DNA of 64,000 bases from Tepidisphaeraceae bacterium (GCA_035998445.1 DASYHQ010000008.1:186001-250000); one strand, 5' to 3'; counted from the stretch's first letter, positions 9,485 to 22,187 are shown. Numbers and translations: made by a program. Notes: generated from the sequence alone by a model not told the origin.

Positions 9485-9565
9485 GGCGGAAAGGAATGAC
9501 CAATGACCAAGCCCGAATGACCAGTAAATGACCAAGCTCCAATGTCCAAACCCTCCCCCGCGATC

Positions 9566-9648
9566 GTCATCCTGAGGTACTCCGAAGGATCTCCCCCCCG
9601 TATTTGCAGGCAGGAATGAAGAGATCCTTCGGAGTACCTCAGGATGAC
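9566..9648. repeat. Palindromic repeat family A, copy 1
   Basis: The 28-nt arms at 9566-9593 and 9621-9648 are perfect inverted copies, starting GTCATCCTGAGGTACTCC and ending in GGATCTC. The loop contains CCCCCGTAT. Three further copies lie at 41405, 59685 and 63475. It fills the gap between the GNAT and M19 genes. Confidence 0.95.
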
Positions 9649-9748
9649 GAATCTGGAGCATTGGGCATTTGGCATTGAGCATTCATTGGTCATTCGGGCT
9701 TGCTCATCGTTCATTTCCACATCGACTCAACGGTAACGCTCAGCGACA

Positions 9749-10786
9749 ATGGCTCCCATGCTCATCGTCGACGCCCACCTCGATCTCTCCTACAACGCCC
9801 TGCTCGGCCGCGACGTGCTGGCTCCCGCCGCGCATCAGCCGCCCGATGAGGGTGGCATTCCCACGGTGGGCCTGCCCGATCTGGCCAAGGGCGGCGTGAA
9901 GCTGATCTGCGCCACGATCTTCTGCATGCCCAGCCTCGACGGCAAACCGGGCTACGGGTCGGCCGAGGACGCGTACCGCGAGGGCGTGCGGCACCTGGAT
10001 TGGTACGAGGAGGCCCGCGAGGCCGGCCACTTCTCATTCATCCGCACGCCGGCGCAGTTACAGCAAGTCGTCAACGATCACGATCACGAGTTGGACGCCA
10101 CCCAGCCCGCCATCCTGCTGTTGGAAGGCGCCGACCCGCTGCGCGACCCCGCTGACCTGCCCGGCTTTTTCGATTCGGGCGTGCGCATCGTCGGCCTGGC
10201 GTGGCGCGAAACCCGCTACGCCGGCGGCACCGGCACGCCCGGACCGCTGAAGCCCGAGGCGTATCCGCTGATAAAGGCGATGGACGAATTGGGCATGATC
10301 CACGACGCCTCGCACCTGGCCGAGGAATCGTTCTGGCAGCTGATGAAGGCGTCCGCCGGCCCGGTGATGGCGTCCCACAGCAACTGCCGCAGCATCGTGC
10401 CGACCGACCGCCAGCTGTCCGACGACATGATCCGCGCCATCATCGAGCGCGGCGGTGTGATCGGCATCAACTTCTTCGACAAGTTCCTCTTACCCCCCGC
10501 CGACTACGGCCACCGCCGCGCGACCCTGAACGACGTCGTCGCCCACGTCCGCCACATCTGCGACCTCGCCGGCGACACCACCCATGTCGCCATCGGCACC
10601 GACATGGACGGCGGGCTGGGTCGTAATGAGATTCCCGAGGAAATCGCCACCAGCGCTGATCTGCCCAAGCTCGCGGACGTGCTGGCCGCCAGTGGTTTCG
10701 CGGTGCAGGATATCCAGAACATTATGGGGGAGAACTGGCTTCGCTATTTCCAGCAGAACCTGCCAGGTTTGGACGACCTGACATGA
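9749..10786 (+). CDS. Membrane dipeptidase-like peptidase, family M19
   Basis: This 345-residue protein has the M19 renal-dipeptidase layout. DAHLDLSYNALLGRD carries the HxD zinc ligands (H-x-D after strand 1), LLLEGADPL contains the bridging Glu, and GLAWRETRYAGG, ASHSNCRSI and AIGTDMDGGLG complete the amidohydrolase-fold signature. The family cleaves dipeptides, D-amino-acid dipeptides and some beta-lactams. No signal peptide is present. Start choice is open: ATG 9749 (MAPMLIVDAH) or ATG 9758 (MLIVDAH). The shorter one fits better if GACAAT just before it is a -10 element. The 3' end overlaps the convergent zinc-ribbon gene by 65 bp. Confidence 0.93.
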   Translation: MAPMLIVDAHLDLSYNALLGRDVLAPAAHQPPDEGGIPTVGLPDLAKGGVKLICATIFCMPSLDGKPGYGSAEDAYREGVRHLDWYEEAREAGHFSFIRTPAQLQQVVNDHDHELDATQPAILLLEGADPLRDPADLPGFFDSGVRIVGLAWRETRYAGGTGTPGPLKPEAYPLIKAMDELGMIHDASHLAEESFWQLMKASAGPVMASHSNCRSIVPTDRQLSDDMIRAIIERGGVIGINFFDKFLLPPADYGHRRATLNDVVAHVRHICDLAGDTTHVAIGTDMDGGLGRNEIPEEIATSADLPKLADVLAASGFAVQDIQNIMGENWLRYFQQNLPGLDDLT

Positions 10787-11723
10787 ACGCAAGCTGCAGG
10801 AGCGCGATCAGCGAAAACCAACCGGCGGCGTCGGAACGGACCAAGGTGACCACAGCGGCCGACAGCCGTTCCAATACCATCGACGCCACGGAGGCTGCCG
10901 GTTTGGGGTTGGCCGGGACCTGAGACCAGCGTTGCAAGTCGCCGGCCGGGGCAAAGCCGGACCCTACGATGGGAAAGTGGGCCATCGGGTCATACGGGCT
11001 CGCAAAGTTGATCCATCCCCACGCACCGAGTATCTGCGAGATATCGTGAGCCCGGAATACCATGCTTCCCAACAGCAGGACCAGGACGATCGCGCACGAC
11101 GTGACCGCGGCGGTCTGCCGACAGGCCCGCGCGACGCTGATGGCGTAAACGTAGAACAGCAGCGATCCCACGAGGAGAACGTAGGGGGTCAGCAGCGGGA
11201 TGATGTAAGCGAACTGACCGTACGATGGGCCGATTCCCGCGACCTTCAAAAGCGTCCCTACGACGCCTGCGAGGACAATGACGCGTAGCAGACGCCGGAC
11301 AGCGTTCGCGTAGCGTGGCTGGTTCAGACCGACCGCGCTGCGCGTACTGGCATACACACCGCTTGCCGCCAAGATGCAAGCCGCCACGCGTAAGGCCGAC
11401 CGAAGCACGAGCGTCGCCGGGCCCTCCGGCAGCATGCGGGCAATACCCTCGATTACGATTGCCACGATGATCAACCACGGCCCCCATCGCAGGTCCGACC
11501 GCCTTCGTTCATCGTTCTGCCCACCCACCGCGAGCATGCCCGCGTACTCATCGGCCGCCTTCGCCGCCGACATGGCGACCACAGTCCCGCATTCGGGACA
11601 GCGGCCGTCCAGCGTCTGACCGCGCAGGCAATAGCCGCACCCGATACAGGCCGCATCGCTGTCGGGCAGGTCGGCGAATCGCTTGGAGCCCGATCGACTT
11701 GTCATTCCACCCGCGTCCGTCAT
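10722..11723 (-). CDS. Zinc-ribbon multi-pass membrane protein (paralogue 2 of tandem pair)
   Basis: The 333-residue product begins with a short cytosolic zinc ribbon, ...DAACIGCGYCLRGQTLDGRCPECG, at about residues 22-46. Then come RRSDLRWGPW and about six hydrophobic segments through the rest of the chain. This ribbon-plus-membrane arrangement is common in planctomycete genomes and has no established function. The gene overlaps its upstream neighbour by 4 nt (ATGA) and shares its layout: the ribbon, DERRRSDLRWGPWLII versus DARRTSDLRAGPWLML, and similar helix spacing. The two are tandem duplicates in one operon. The last 65 bp overlap the convergent M19 gene. Confidence 0.85.
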   Translation of the reverse strand: MTDAGGMTSRSGSKRFADLPDSDAACIGCGYCLRGQTLDGRCPECGTVVAMSAAKAADEYAGMLAVGGQNDERRRSDLRWGPWLIIVAIVIEGIARMLPEGPATLVLRSALRVAACILAASGVYASTRSAVGLNQPRYANAVRRLLRVIVLAGVVGTLLKVAGIGPSYGQFAYIIPLLTPYVLLVGSLLFYVYAISVARACRQTAAVTSCAIVLVLLLGSMVFRAHDISQILGAWGWINFASPYDPMAHFPIVGSGFAPAGDLQRWSQVPANPKPAASVASMVLERLSAAVVTLVRSDAAGWFSLIALLQLAFMSGRPNLAGSAGNSEASSPP

Positions 11724-12661
11724 TGGTCACCCATTGTGCGTTCCACGTCGTCGGCCGCATCCATTCGGCGTCCCGGCATCAACGCCAGGTGAACCAAAAC
11801 CAACAGCGACCAACAGCTCGCCAACAAGATCACTCCGCGTCTGAGGTCGGCTGCGAAGCCGCCTGGCATGTTGACAAGGTCGCTAGCCAGCGTGGCGGTG
11901 AGCAAAACGCCGGAGATCGGTAGTGCGTTGATGATCTCGCTGACACGTCCGCCGACACCCATAAGTACTTCGATGCCAGTTTCCATTGATACCAGCGTCC
12001 AGACAATCGATGCCAGCACGAAGACGGCGAAGGCCTCGACGGCCGTCACACGGCGACCGGCGCGCCAGGCGATTTGACCGGCGTACAAAAACAGGAGCGC
12101 GCTCGCCCAGATCGAGCAGTAGAACGCGAGGTTGAAATAGGTGTCAAGCCATCCGGTCGGACGGCGGAAGCCCTGCATCAGGTGCAAGGGCACCAGCACG
12201 AAAGGGATCGCGATGACCGTCGCGATTCGCACGAGTAAGCGCGTCAGTCGAACGTCCAATGGCTCGCCGCCATGGCGCGACGGGCGGGTGGCGACCAACA
12301 GACCAGTCGTCCCCAAGCCAAAGCCCGCGACCCAGAGGCAAATTCGCGGCGTGTCCATCGACTTCAGGTCCGGCAGCAACAGGATGACCAGCGAGCACCC
12401 CCACGCCGCTAGCATCAGCCACGGCCCGGCCCGCAGGTCGGACGTCCGTCGGGCGTCGCCCTGCCCGGTTGTCGCCACCACGCCCGCCAACCGGTCCGCG
12501 ACCCGTATTGCCGACTCGGCGACGGTCGTGCCACACTCGGGACAGCGGCCTTCCTTCGGCTGGGTTCGCAGGCAGTAACCGCACCCTTCGCAGCGCACAT
12601 CGCTTTCGGGAAGGTCTCCAAAACGGCTGAATGTTAATCTGGGATAATTCTGGTCAATCAT
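11720..12661 (-). CDS. Zinc-ribbon multi-pass membrane protein (paralogue 1 of tandem pair)
   Basis: This 313-residue protein carries the N-terminal ribbon DVRCEGCGYCLRTQPKEGRCPECGTTVAES (about residues 21-50). About six membrane helices follow, including AAWGCSLVILLLPDL and VIAIPFVLVPLHLM, and the protein ends in a short charged tail. The four Cys are arranged CxxCxxC...CxxC; the first three form CEGCGYC, typical of planctomycete ribbons. It is the promoter-proximal member of the pair and lies divergent from the B12-fold gene across about 240 bp. Function unknown; the ribbon may mediate protein contacts at the membrane. Confidence 0.86.
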   Translation of the reverse strand: MIDQNYPRLTFSRFGDLPESDVRCEGCGYCLRTQPKEGRCPECGTTVAESAIRVADRLAGVVATTGQGDARRTSDLRAGPWLMLAAWGCSLVILLLPDLKSMDTPRICLWVAGFGLGTTGLLVATRPSRHGGEPLDVRLTRLLVRIATVIAIPFVLVPLHLMQGFRRPTGWLDTYFNLAFYCSIWASALLFLYAGQIAWRAGRRVTAVEAFAVFVLASIVWTLVSMETGIEVLMGVGGRVSEIINALPISGVLLTATLASDLVNMPGGFAADLRRGVILLASCWSLLVLVHLALMPGRRMDAADDVERTMGDQ

Positions 12662-12903
12662 GCGCCCCGCCGGTAAGTGACGCTCAAATCATCGCTTGCA
12701 GACAGAACAACTGCAACAACCTTCCCATATGTTAAAATAGGTAAAGTAATCATCCGGGCTCTCCGATATAACACCTGTTGCATGTTACCCAGATTAACAT
12801 GGCCTAGTAAGTCCAGAACGGCCGCAGGGACGCAGCCGGTGAAGTGATGGTGATGGGTGCGGTTGGATAACCGCCTTGTCCGCTGATCTTTCGGAGAGTG
12901 TCC

Positions 12904-13674
12904 ATGAGCCTTACCTACGACCTGTCGGCCGCCAAGCTTTCGCAGCACTATGTCGAACCGTTGCTGGCTGGCGACCGCATCGCTTGCCGACAACTGATGG
13001 ACAAGGCGATCGAGGCGGGCGTTCAGCCGGAAGATCTGCTGAACCAGCTCGTCTGGCCGACCATGGAACTGCTGCAGTCGCTGTACCGCGAGGACCGCAT
13101 CAGCATCGCCACGCTGAACATGGCCACCCGCCTGAACCGCTCGCTGACCGATCAGCTCTGCGGCCGCCTGGAGCGCAAGGCCAGTAACGGAAAGCGCGTC
13201 CTGATCTTCTGCGGCGACGACGAGCCCGAGGAACTTGGTGGCCAGATTTGCGCCGAGATGTTCGAGGCCGACGGTTGGACCGTCCGCTTCGCCGGCGGTG
13301 GCGTGCCGCACGACGAGGTCCTGAAGCTCATCGGAGACATCCGCCCTGACCTGCTCGTAAACTTCAGCACCCTGCCAAGCGGTGTGCCGGGCGTGCGGAA
13401 ACTGATCGACTACCTGCGCGACGTGAACAGCTGTCCCGACATGCAGGTGATGTGCTGCGGCGGCATCTACAAACGGGCCGAGGGCCTGAGCGAAGAGATC
13501 GGCGCCGATCTGTTTGCCCCCGACGCCGCCAGCGCCGTCACCATTGCCAACGATCATCCGACCCGCCGCGCGACCGCCGACCAGCAGACCGTTGGCCGCA
13601 CCCGCCGGGTGCGCAAGGCTGCCGAGGTTCGCAAGGAAGAATCCGATGCCCGGATGACCGCGAACGTCGCCTGA
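12904..13674 (+). CDS. B12-binding-fold protein with degenerate cobalamin motif
   Basis: This 256-residue protein has a helical cap (about residues 15-85: LLAGDRIACRQLMDKAIEAG...LYREDRISIATLNMATRL) followed by a Rossmann-like B12 domain. The cobalamin pattern D-x-H-x-x-G...S-x-L...GG is only partly kept. The first element reads EPEELG (residues 107-112), with Glu109 where the axial His belongs. STL and CGGIYKRAEGLSEEIGADLFAPDA are retained. The cap also lacks the usual E-H pair. It may therefore bind no cobalamin, or bind it base-on, and may act as a regulatory or scaffold domain. The C-terminal 40 residues are basic. ATG 12904 has GGAG 7 nt upstream; a GTG at 12898 is the alternative. Confidence 0.9.
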   Translation: MSLTYDLSAAKLSQHYVEPLLAGDRIACRQLMDKAIEAGVQPEDLLNQLVWPTMELLQSLYREDRISIATLNMATRLNRSLTDQLCGRLERKASNGKRVLIFCGDDEPEELGGQICAEMFEADGWTVRFAGGGVPHDEVLKLIGDIRPDLLVNFSTLPSGVPGVRKLIDYLRDVNSCPDMQVMCCGGIYKRAEGLSEEIGADLFAPDAASAVTIANDHPTRRATADQQTVGRTRRVRKAAEVRKEESDARMTANVA

Positions 13675-13898
13675 AAACGAAGCAATGCGACCGGCATGGA
13701 CGCCGCGATTGCAGTAACCGCTACCGATCATCCGCGGGGGTCGTTCCCCCAACCGGTGCTCGCGGCGAGGGATCGCGAGCCGCTGCCCACAGCGGCCTGC
13801 GAATGAAGCGTGAACGGATTCACGGCCAGATACATCGCCTGACGCATGACGCGTCGGACGCCGTCGCGGATGTCGACGCGGACAGCATGGACGCATTC

Positions 13899-13934
13899 AG
13901 CCGGCCTTCTCAGGATGAGGGGCCGGCTTTTTTA
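13899..13934 (+). terminator. Intrinsic terminator downstream of the B12-fold gene
   Basis: AGCCGGCC at 13899-13906 pairs with GGCCGGCT at 13921-13928, and TTTTTT follows. It lies 225 bp after the stop codon at 13674, with no gene in between, so the transcript has a long 3' untranslated region or carries something unrecognised. Confidence 0.85.
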
Positions 13935-13963
13935 TTGCCCCGCGTCGGCTACTGCGCCCCCTC

Positions 13964-14110
13964 TTCTGTAGGACAGGCATTCCTGCCTGTCTCTCCCCCC
14001 GTCTTGCTCTCTCCCCCCGTATTCTCTCTGTCTTTCTTCTGTGGCACAGGCATTCCTGCCTGTGTCTCTTGTGACTTTTTCTCTTCCAGTGGGGCGGACG
14101 TTTTTGTCTG
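13964..14110. repeat. Repeat family C, composite copy
   Basis: Three related short palindromic units follow one another: GTAGGACAGGCATTCCTGCC, GTGGCACAGGCATTCCTGCC and a variant around GGCGGACGTTTTTGTCTGCC. The same triplet order recurs at 18096-18235. Single ends of the family bound the 29851-30316 element. Confidence 0.85.
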
Positions 14111-14230
14111 CCTCGCAGCACTCGCTGCGATTTCATATGAAGAAGAGAACGGGGCCACCAAACGCCTTGGTGTCGTCCCGAGCGGAGCGCGAAGGTTGTC
14201 GGACAAAATCCCTGCGTTGATAAGGGACAT

Positions 14231-14332
14231 GTCATCCCGATGGGAGGCTTGCCGACCTGAGGGATCTCCCAGTGCCGCGAACCGTCTGTGGCTCGAGATC
14301 CCTCAGGTCGCTACCGCTCCCATCGGGATGAC
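14231..14332. repeat. Palindromic repeat family B, copy 1
   Basis: Inverted arms begin GTCATCCCGATGGGAG and include GACCTGAGGGATCTC, mirrored at 14295-14332. A half copy (GTCGTCCCGAGCGGAG, 14173 onward) precedes it, joined by a linker around GGACAAAATCCCTG. Both half copy and linker recur at copies 2 and 4. The gap 13935-14434 holds only repeats (families C, B, E). Confidence 0.92.
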
Positions 14333-14371
14333 ACCTTGGGCAATGGATCGCCATTCGTATGACGAGCCCTC

Positions 14372-14399
14372 ACCCTGACCCTCTCCCGGAGGGAGAGGG
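14372..14399. repeat. Short REP-like palindrome, family E
   Basis: CCCTCTCCCGGAGGGAGAGGG is a near-perfect hairpin 36 bp from the 3' end of the large minus-strand gene. Related hairpins lie at 27709, 27949, 57059, 61265, 61388 and 63374. Confidence 0.8.
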
Positions 14400-14434
14400 A
14401 ACCAAGTCGCCGAGCCCCGTGAATCCGCGTCTTC

Positions 14435-17902
<3,468 letters not shown>

Positions 17903-18095
17903 GGCAAATCTCCTTGCGAGCCATCGACTTTTCATCGCTCCGCACGGGCGCGGTTCCGTGGGAATGGACCCGTCCGGGAGCCTAACCGCGTGCGTGTTGC
18001 GAGGCAACGTAATGATGACGCTTCGAATGACGAAAGGGGCGAACACGCCAGCCACTAAAGTGGCGAGCCTTCGGGTTCATCCCAGCGCCCCCACC

Positions 18096-18235
18096 TCTTC
18101 TGTAGGACAGGCATTCCTGCCTGTCTCTCCCCCGTCTTCATCTCCCCCCGTATTCTGTGGCACAGGTATTCTTGCCTGTGTCTCTTCTGCCTTTCACTTC
18201 TACCAGCGGGACGAACATTCTTGTCTGCCTCTCTT
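18096..18235. repeat. Repeat family C, second composite copy
   Basis: The same ordered triplet as at 13964: GTAGGACAGGCATTCCTGCC, then GTGGCACAGGTATTCTTGCC, then GGACGAACATTCTTGTCTGCC. It lies just upstream of the divergent PEP-carboxykinase-like gene and runs straight into the long repeat at 18255. Confidence 0.85.
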
Positions 18236-18254
18236 CCTTTGCGTTGCGCATCCA

Positions 18255-18545
18255 TCAACAGCATTCAAGAGACGCGAAGGCGCGAAGCCACGAAGGATAC
18301 GCGAAGAAAAACGTAACCCGATGTCCCGGCGGCGGTTTGGGTAAGCGAAAACGCGAAATCGTGCACCATTATGCACCATTTTGCGCCATCGCCTGAGTGA
18401 GACCGGGACCAACTCGGTCCCGCACACCAGCCATTCACTTGTCAAAGAACACACTATCCATCTCTACGCTCGCGCTGCGCAATTAAGCTCGATCCGGCGC
18501 AACGCCCTTCGCGCCTCCTTCGCGCCTCCTTCGCGCCTTCGCGTC
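18255..18545. repeat. Long non-coding repeat, copy 1 (about 290 bp)
   Basis: The block starts with GAGACGCGAAGGCGCGAAG. It contains GGTTTGGGTAAGCGAAAACG, three GCACCAT-type direct motifs (18361-18385) and CACTATCCATCTCTACGC, and ends with CTTCGCGCCTTCGCGTCTC. The same series in the same order is found at 29916-30193. No open frame is shared between the two copies, so it is non-coding DNA or an RNA. Confidence 0.85.
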
Positions 18546-18645
18546 TCTGCCTCCCCCCGCCCACCACAAAGAATCCCCCCAACATTGCCCGCAGCGGCAA
18601 CACCGTCCGCCCCGCGTGATATGATGAACAGGCGAGGTCCCCATC

Positions 18646-21600
18646 ATGAGCCAACTGTCCCAACATCCCGCGTTGCTGCAGATCGAGGACACGCTGGACC
18701 TCATCGGCCAGCGGTACCGCGTTCACCGCATGGCCCGTGGTGCGGTGCTGTTCGGCGCGACCGTGGTCCTGGCGACCGTGGCGCTGGCGTTCTTCGCCCA
18801 CGCGACCGAGCCCGGCTCGCGGCTGGCGTACGTGGCGCTGCCGGTCTGGTTGATCGTCGTGATCGGCGCAGCCGTCGCGTGGGTCCTGCGGCCACTGCTG
18901 ATCCGGCCGCGCTCGCTGGAGGTGGCCCGGCTCGTCGAGTCGCGCGTGCCGGACCTGCACAACGGTCTGACGAACGGCCTGCTGCTGACCCAGCGGGACG
19001 ACCTAGCGGACAACCCGTGGCTGCCGTCGGTGTTGGACGAGATCGTTCAGAGCACCCGCGGCGCCTCGCCGGAGTCGGCCGTGACGTTCGCCGACGTGAA
19101 ACGGCTGGCGATCACGCTGTCGTACGCCGTCGTGCCCGCATTGCTGCTGGTGGCGATCTTCTCGGGTTCATTCGCGCACGGCTTTGCGCAGATGTGGTCA
19201 CCGGCGGCGTTCGTGCCAATCGAGGGGGATGCGAAAATCATCTCCGTGCTGCCGGGCGACACGACGCTCGTGCAGGGCCAGCCATTAGAGATCGTCGTGC
19301 TCGCCGAGGCCGCCGCCGACGCGCCGGCGCACGTCATCTTCGATTCCGGCGTGCCACGGGCCGAGGTGATCGGGTCGCCGGCCGAGGATGGCATCGTGCG
19401 CTACACGTATCGCGTCGACCATGTCGATTCGACGCTGAAGTACCGAATCGAGATCGCCCGCACGCAGAGCGCATGGTACGTGGCGAATGTGGTGCAACAG
19501 GTAAAGCTGACGAACCTGTCGCTGCGCATCGCCCCGCCGAGTTATACGAAGCCAGAGCCGGAATCGATCGTGATGACGATTAAGCCGGAAGACCTCGGCA
19601 AGGCGCCGGTGGAGGTGCTGCAGGGCAGTTCGGTCGACCTGTCGATCGGCATCGACGTGCCCGTGGCCGGCGGCATATTGCAGGTGGACGGCGCGTCGCC
19701 GATCGCCATGAGCCGGTCGGACGATGGCCGGCAGTTCAACGGGTCGACCGTGCTGCTGCACGATGCCCAACTGGCGGCGTTGCTGACGGAGACGGGTGGG
19801 CAGATTGTCGCCCGCCTGCCCGACCCGGCGTTGCCGATCACGGTGAAGCCCGACGCCGCGCCGACGATCGAGGTGAAGTGGCCAACCACCGAGACTGCGG
19901 TCGCGCCGGACGCGGAAGTGAAGGTCGTCGCCAAGGCGAGCGACGACGTCGGCCTGTCGACCGTGCGCGTGCTGATGGCGACCTCCGCCGGCGGCCCACT
20001 CACGAGCGTGTTCGAAAAGACGGTCAGCGACTCGGCCGCGGTGTTCGATTTGGCGCAGGCGATCGACATCAAGCCCGAGTACCGCAAGCACGGCTCGTCG
20101 GTGCGCCTGCAGATTGAAGCGGTCGACAACCGCAACCTGATCGGCCTCATCGACAACGGCGGCCCGCAGACGACGCAGTCGCCGATCTACGAGATCAAGT
20201 TCCGCGACCCCGCCCAGATCGCCGCCGACGAAAAGGAAGCCAGCGACAAGCTGCGCGAGATTCTGACAGAACTGCTGCGCCAGCAGAACGCGTTGCACAC
20301 CACGACCACCATCCTGAAGCCCGAGGACATCGCCGGCATGGCGAAGGTGGGCACGGGTCAGGCGCAGCTGGCGGTTACCATGCAGCAGACGGCCGACACC
20401 TTTAAGTTCAACCCGGACGATACGGTTGTTCAGAAGACGCTGATCGTGCTCGCGACGGGCCCGGCGAAGGACGCGATCGACCTCACGGCGGCGTTTCCGA
20501 CCGAACCGGTGATGAAGGAGCGCGCCCGCCTCAGCCTGGACCTGCAAACGCGCCAGCGGCGGATCATCAGCACGCTGGAAAGCTTGCTGGCCCTGCTGAA
20601 CAAGTCGCCCGAGCCCACCACGGCCCCGGCAGCCAAGGAAGGGGGCGATCTGCCGAACAAGGTCGATGCGCTGAAGAAGCTGAACGAGGATCTGAAAGAG
20701 TTCATGAAGGAACAGCAGCGCATCCTCGATCAGACCACCAACCTGGCAAAGAAGCCGGTCGATAACTTCGACGAGAAGGACAAGAAGCTGCTCGACGAGC
20801 TGCTAATGAGCCAGGAAAAGCTGGACGCCTTCATGCAGCAGAAGGTCAGCGATTTTTCCAAGCTGGCCGAGCAGGACATGAGCAACGCCACGCTGCTGAA
20901 GGAACTGATGGAGGTCTACAGCGAGGTGACGATGGCCAAGGACGGCTTAAAGAAGCAGGCCATGGAGATCGCCGTGGCCGCGGAGGATGCGGGGCTGGAA
21001 CTGGCCAGCGAGATCACGAGCAACCTTGAGAAATGGCTGTTGGAAAATCCCGATCGCGTGAAGTGGACGCAGGAAGAGCTGCTGGACAAGCAGGACGTGC
21101 CGATGGCCGAGCTGCCGACCGAGTTGGAAGACATGATCGGCGAGCTGATGGAAGAGCAGGAGGATCTGTTCGAGGACGTGGAGGACATGAACGCGAACAT
21201 GACCGACAGCCTCGACAAGGGCGCCGGCTGGGACGCCGCCGACGGGCCGATCGCCAACATGAGCGCCAAGGGCGTTACCGGCAACACGCTGCCGAACAAC
21301 AACGAAATGGGTGGTCGTGCCGGTGAGGGGCGCAGCGGCAAGTCGCAGGGCGAGTTCGTCGAGGATAACGCGACCGGCAAGGGTGGCCGTAATACGCCAA
21401 CGCGGCTCGACCCCACGGCGTTCCAGCAAGGTCAGATCAACGACACCAGTAAGGACCCCGTCGGTGGCGCCACGGGTGGGGGCAAGATGAGCGGCCAAGG
21501 TGGCGAAGGTTTAGAGGGCCCGGTGCCGCCGGGTGTGTCGGCGGAGATGAAGCGGCTGGCGCAGAAGCAGGCCCAGATCCGCAACGCCGCCGAGCGGCTC

Positions 21601-21909
21601 AACCTGCAGTACCAGCTTGGCCGGTACGACAACTTCAAGCTCACGCAGGCGACCGCCCTAATGCGGCGGGTTGAGTCCGACCTGAATGCCAACCGCTACG
21701 ACACCGCATTGCGCCGCCGCGACGTGCTGCTGGATTCGATCGACACTTCACACTTGCTGCTATCCGGCGAGATCAGCGTCCAACACGACACCAGCCCGGT
21801 CGCCACCCGCAAGTCGCAGGAACAACTCAACAACGCCATGAACGGCGACCTGCCGGCGGCGTGGAGCGATGCGCTGAAGACGTATTACAAGAAGCTGGGG
21901 GCGGAGTGA
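18646..21909 (+). CDS. Large membrane-anchored DUF4175-like protein
   Basis: This 1087-residue protein has three N-terminal membrane helices (about residues 33-52, 60-80 and 145-170, including VLFGATVVLATVALAFFAHA). A long extracytoplasmic part follows with Ig-like strands (SVLPGDTTLVQGQPLEIVVLAEAA; PPSYTKPEPESI). Next comes an extended coiled coil (about 520-850: DEKEASDKLREILTELLRQQ, KLNEDLKEFMKEQQRILDQ, acidic EEQEDLFEDVEDMN), then a Gly/Asn-rich linker and a helical C-terminus. This matches the DUF4175 type found beside MoxR/DUF58/BatA clusters in planctomycetes; that cluster is not in the window. The role is unknown, perhaps structural at the envelope. ATG 18646 is preceded by a weak GAGG. 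Confidence 0.88.
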   Translation: MSQLSQHPALLQIEDTLDLIGQRYRVHRMARGAVLFGATVVLATVALAFFAHATEPGSRLAYVALPVWLIVVIGAAVAWVLRPLLIRPRSLEVARLVESRVPDLHNGLTNGLLLTQRDDLADNPWLPSVLDEIVQSTRGASPESAVTFADVKRLAITLSYAVVPALLLVAIFSGSFAHGFAQMWSPAAFVPIEGDAKIISVLPGDTTLVQGQPLEIVVLAEAAADAPAHVIFDSGVPRAEVIGSPAEDGIVRYTYRVDHVDSTLKYRIEIARTQSAWYVANVVQQVKLTNLSLRIAPPSYTKPEPESIVMTIKPEDLGKAPVEVLQGSSVDLSIGIDVPVAGGILQVDGASPIAMSRSDDGRQFNGSTVLLHDAQLAALLTETGGQIVARLPDPALPITVKPDAAPTIEVKWPTTETAVAPDAEVKVVAKASDDVGLSTVRVLMATSAGGPLTSVFEKTVSDSAAVFDLAQAIDIKPEYRKHGSSVRLQIEAVDNRNLIGLIDNGGPQTTQSPIYEIKFRDPAQIAADEKEASDKLREILTELLRQQNALHTTTTILKPEDIAGMAKVGTGQAQLAVTMQQTADTFKFNPDDTVVQKTLIVLATGPAKDAIDLTAAFPTEPVMKERARLSLDLQTRQRRIISTLESLLALLNKSPEPTTAPAAKEGGDLPNKVDALKKLNEDLKEFMKEQQRILDQTTNLAKKPVDNFDEKDKKLLDELLMSQEKLDAFMQQKVSDFSKLAEQDMSNATLLKELMEVYSEVTMAKDGLKKQAMEIAVAAEDAGLELASEITSNLEKWLLENPDRVKWTQEELLDKQDVPMAELPTELEDMIGELMEEQEDLFEDVEDMNANMTDSLDKGAGWDAADGPIANMSAKGVTGNTLPNNNEMGGRAGEGRSGKSQGEFVEDNATGKGGRNTPTRLDPTAFQQGQINDTSKDPVGGATGGGKMSGQGGEGLEGPVPPGVSAEMKRLAQKQAQIRNAAERLNLQYQLGRYDNFKLTQATALMRRVESDLNANRYDTALRRRDVLLDSIDTSHLLLSGEISVQHDTSPVATRKSQEQLNNAMNGDLPAAWSDALKTYYKKLGAE

Positions 21910-22017
21910 GGTGCGAGCCTCTGCGGCTGTAGCGGCGACGACGCGATCAGGCCAAGTGGTCATCCCGGGCGGAGTCTGTAGGCTCGCGGCCAAACCCCTG
22001 TCGCCTCGCGCGCACTT

Positions 22018-22119
22018 GTCATCCCGATGGGAGGCTTGCCGACCTGAGGGATCTCGACCCACGGACGGTTCTCGGCCCTGGTAGATCCCTCAGGTCGCCA
22101 AGGCTCCCATCGGGATGAC
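22018..22119. repeat. Palindromic repeat family B, copy 2
   Basis: Arms start GTCATCCCGATGGGAGGC and are mirrored to GGGATGAC at 22119. A half copy (GTCATCCCGGGCGGAG, 21958 onward) and a linker with CCCCTGTCGCCT lead into it, as at copies 1 and 4. Confidence 0.92.
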
Positions 22120-22187
22120 ACGTTGCGTGATTGCGGCGGGCCTCTTCAGGAAGGGGCCGTTGCGCCACGTTCGGGCGCGTCACCTCA

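Noticed and set aside
12661-12903. A cobalamin riboswitch upstream of the B12-fold gene
   Set aside because: I could not find a B12-box-like segment. The inverted CATGTTA...TAACATG near 12780 is short and could be chance.
12658-13896. 412-codon minus-strand frame opposite the B12-fold gene
   Set aside because: No family match and shadow-like composition; the plus-strand frame has a clear fold signature and ribosome binding site.
18381-19583. 400-codon plus-strand frame overlapping the DUF4175-like gene
   Set aside because: It starts inside the long repeat and continues out of frame through the true gene, as Arg/Pro-rich translation.
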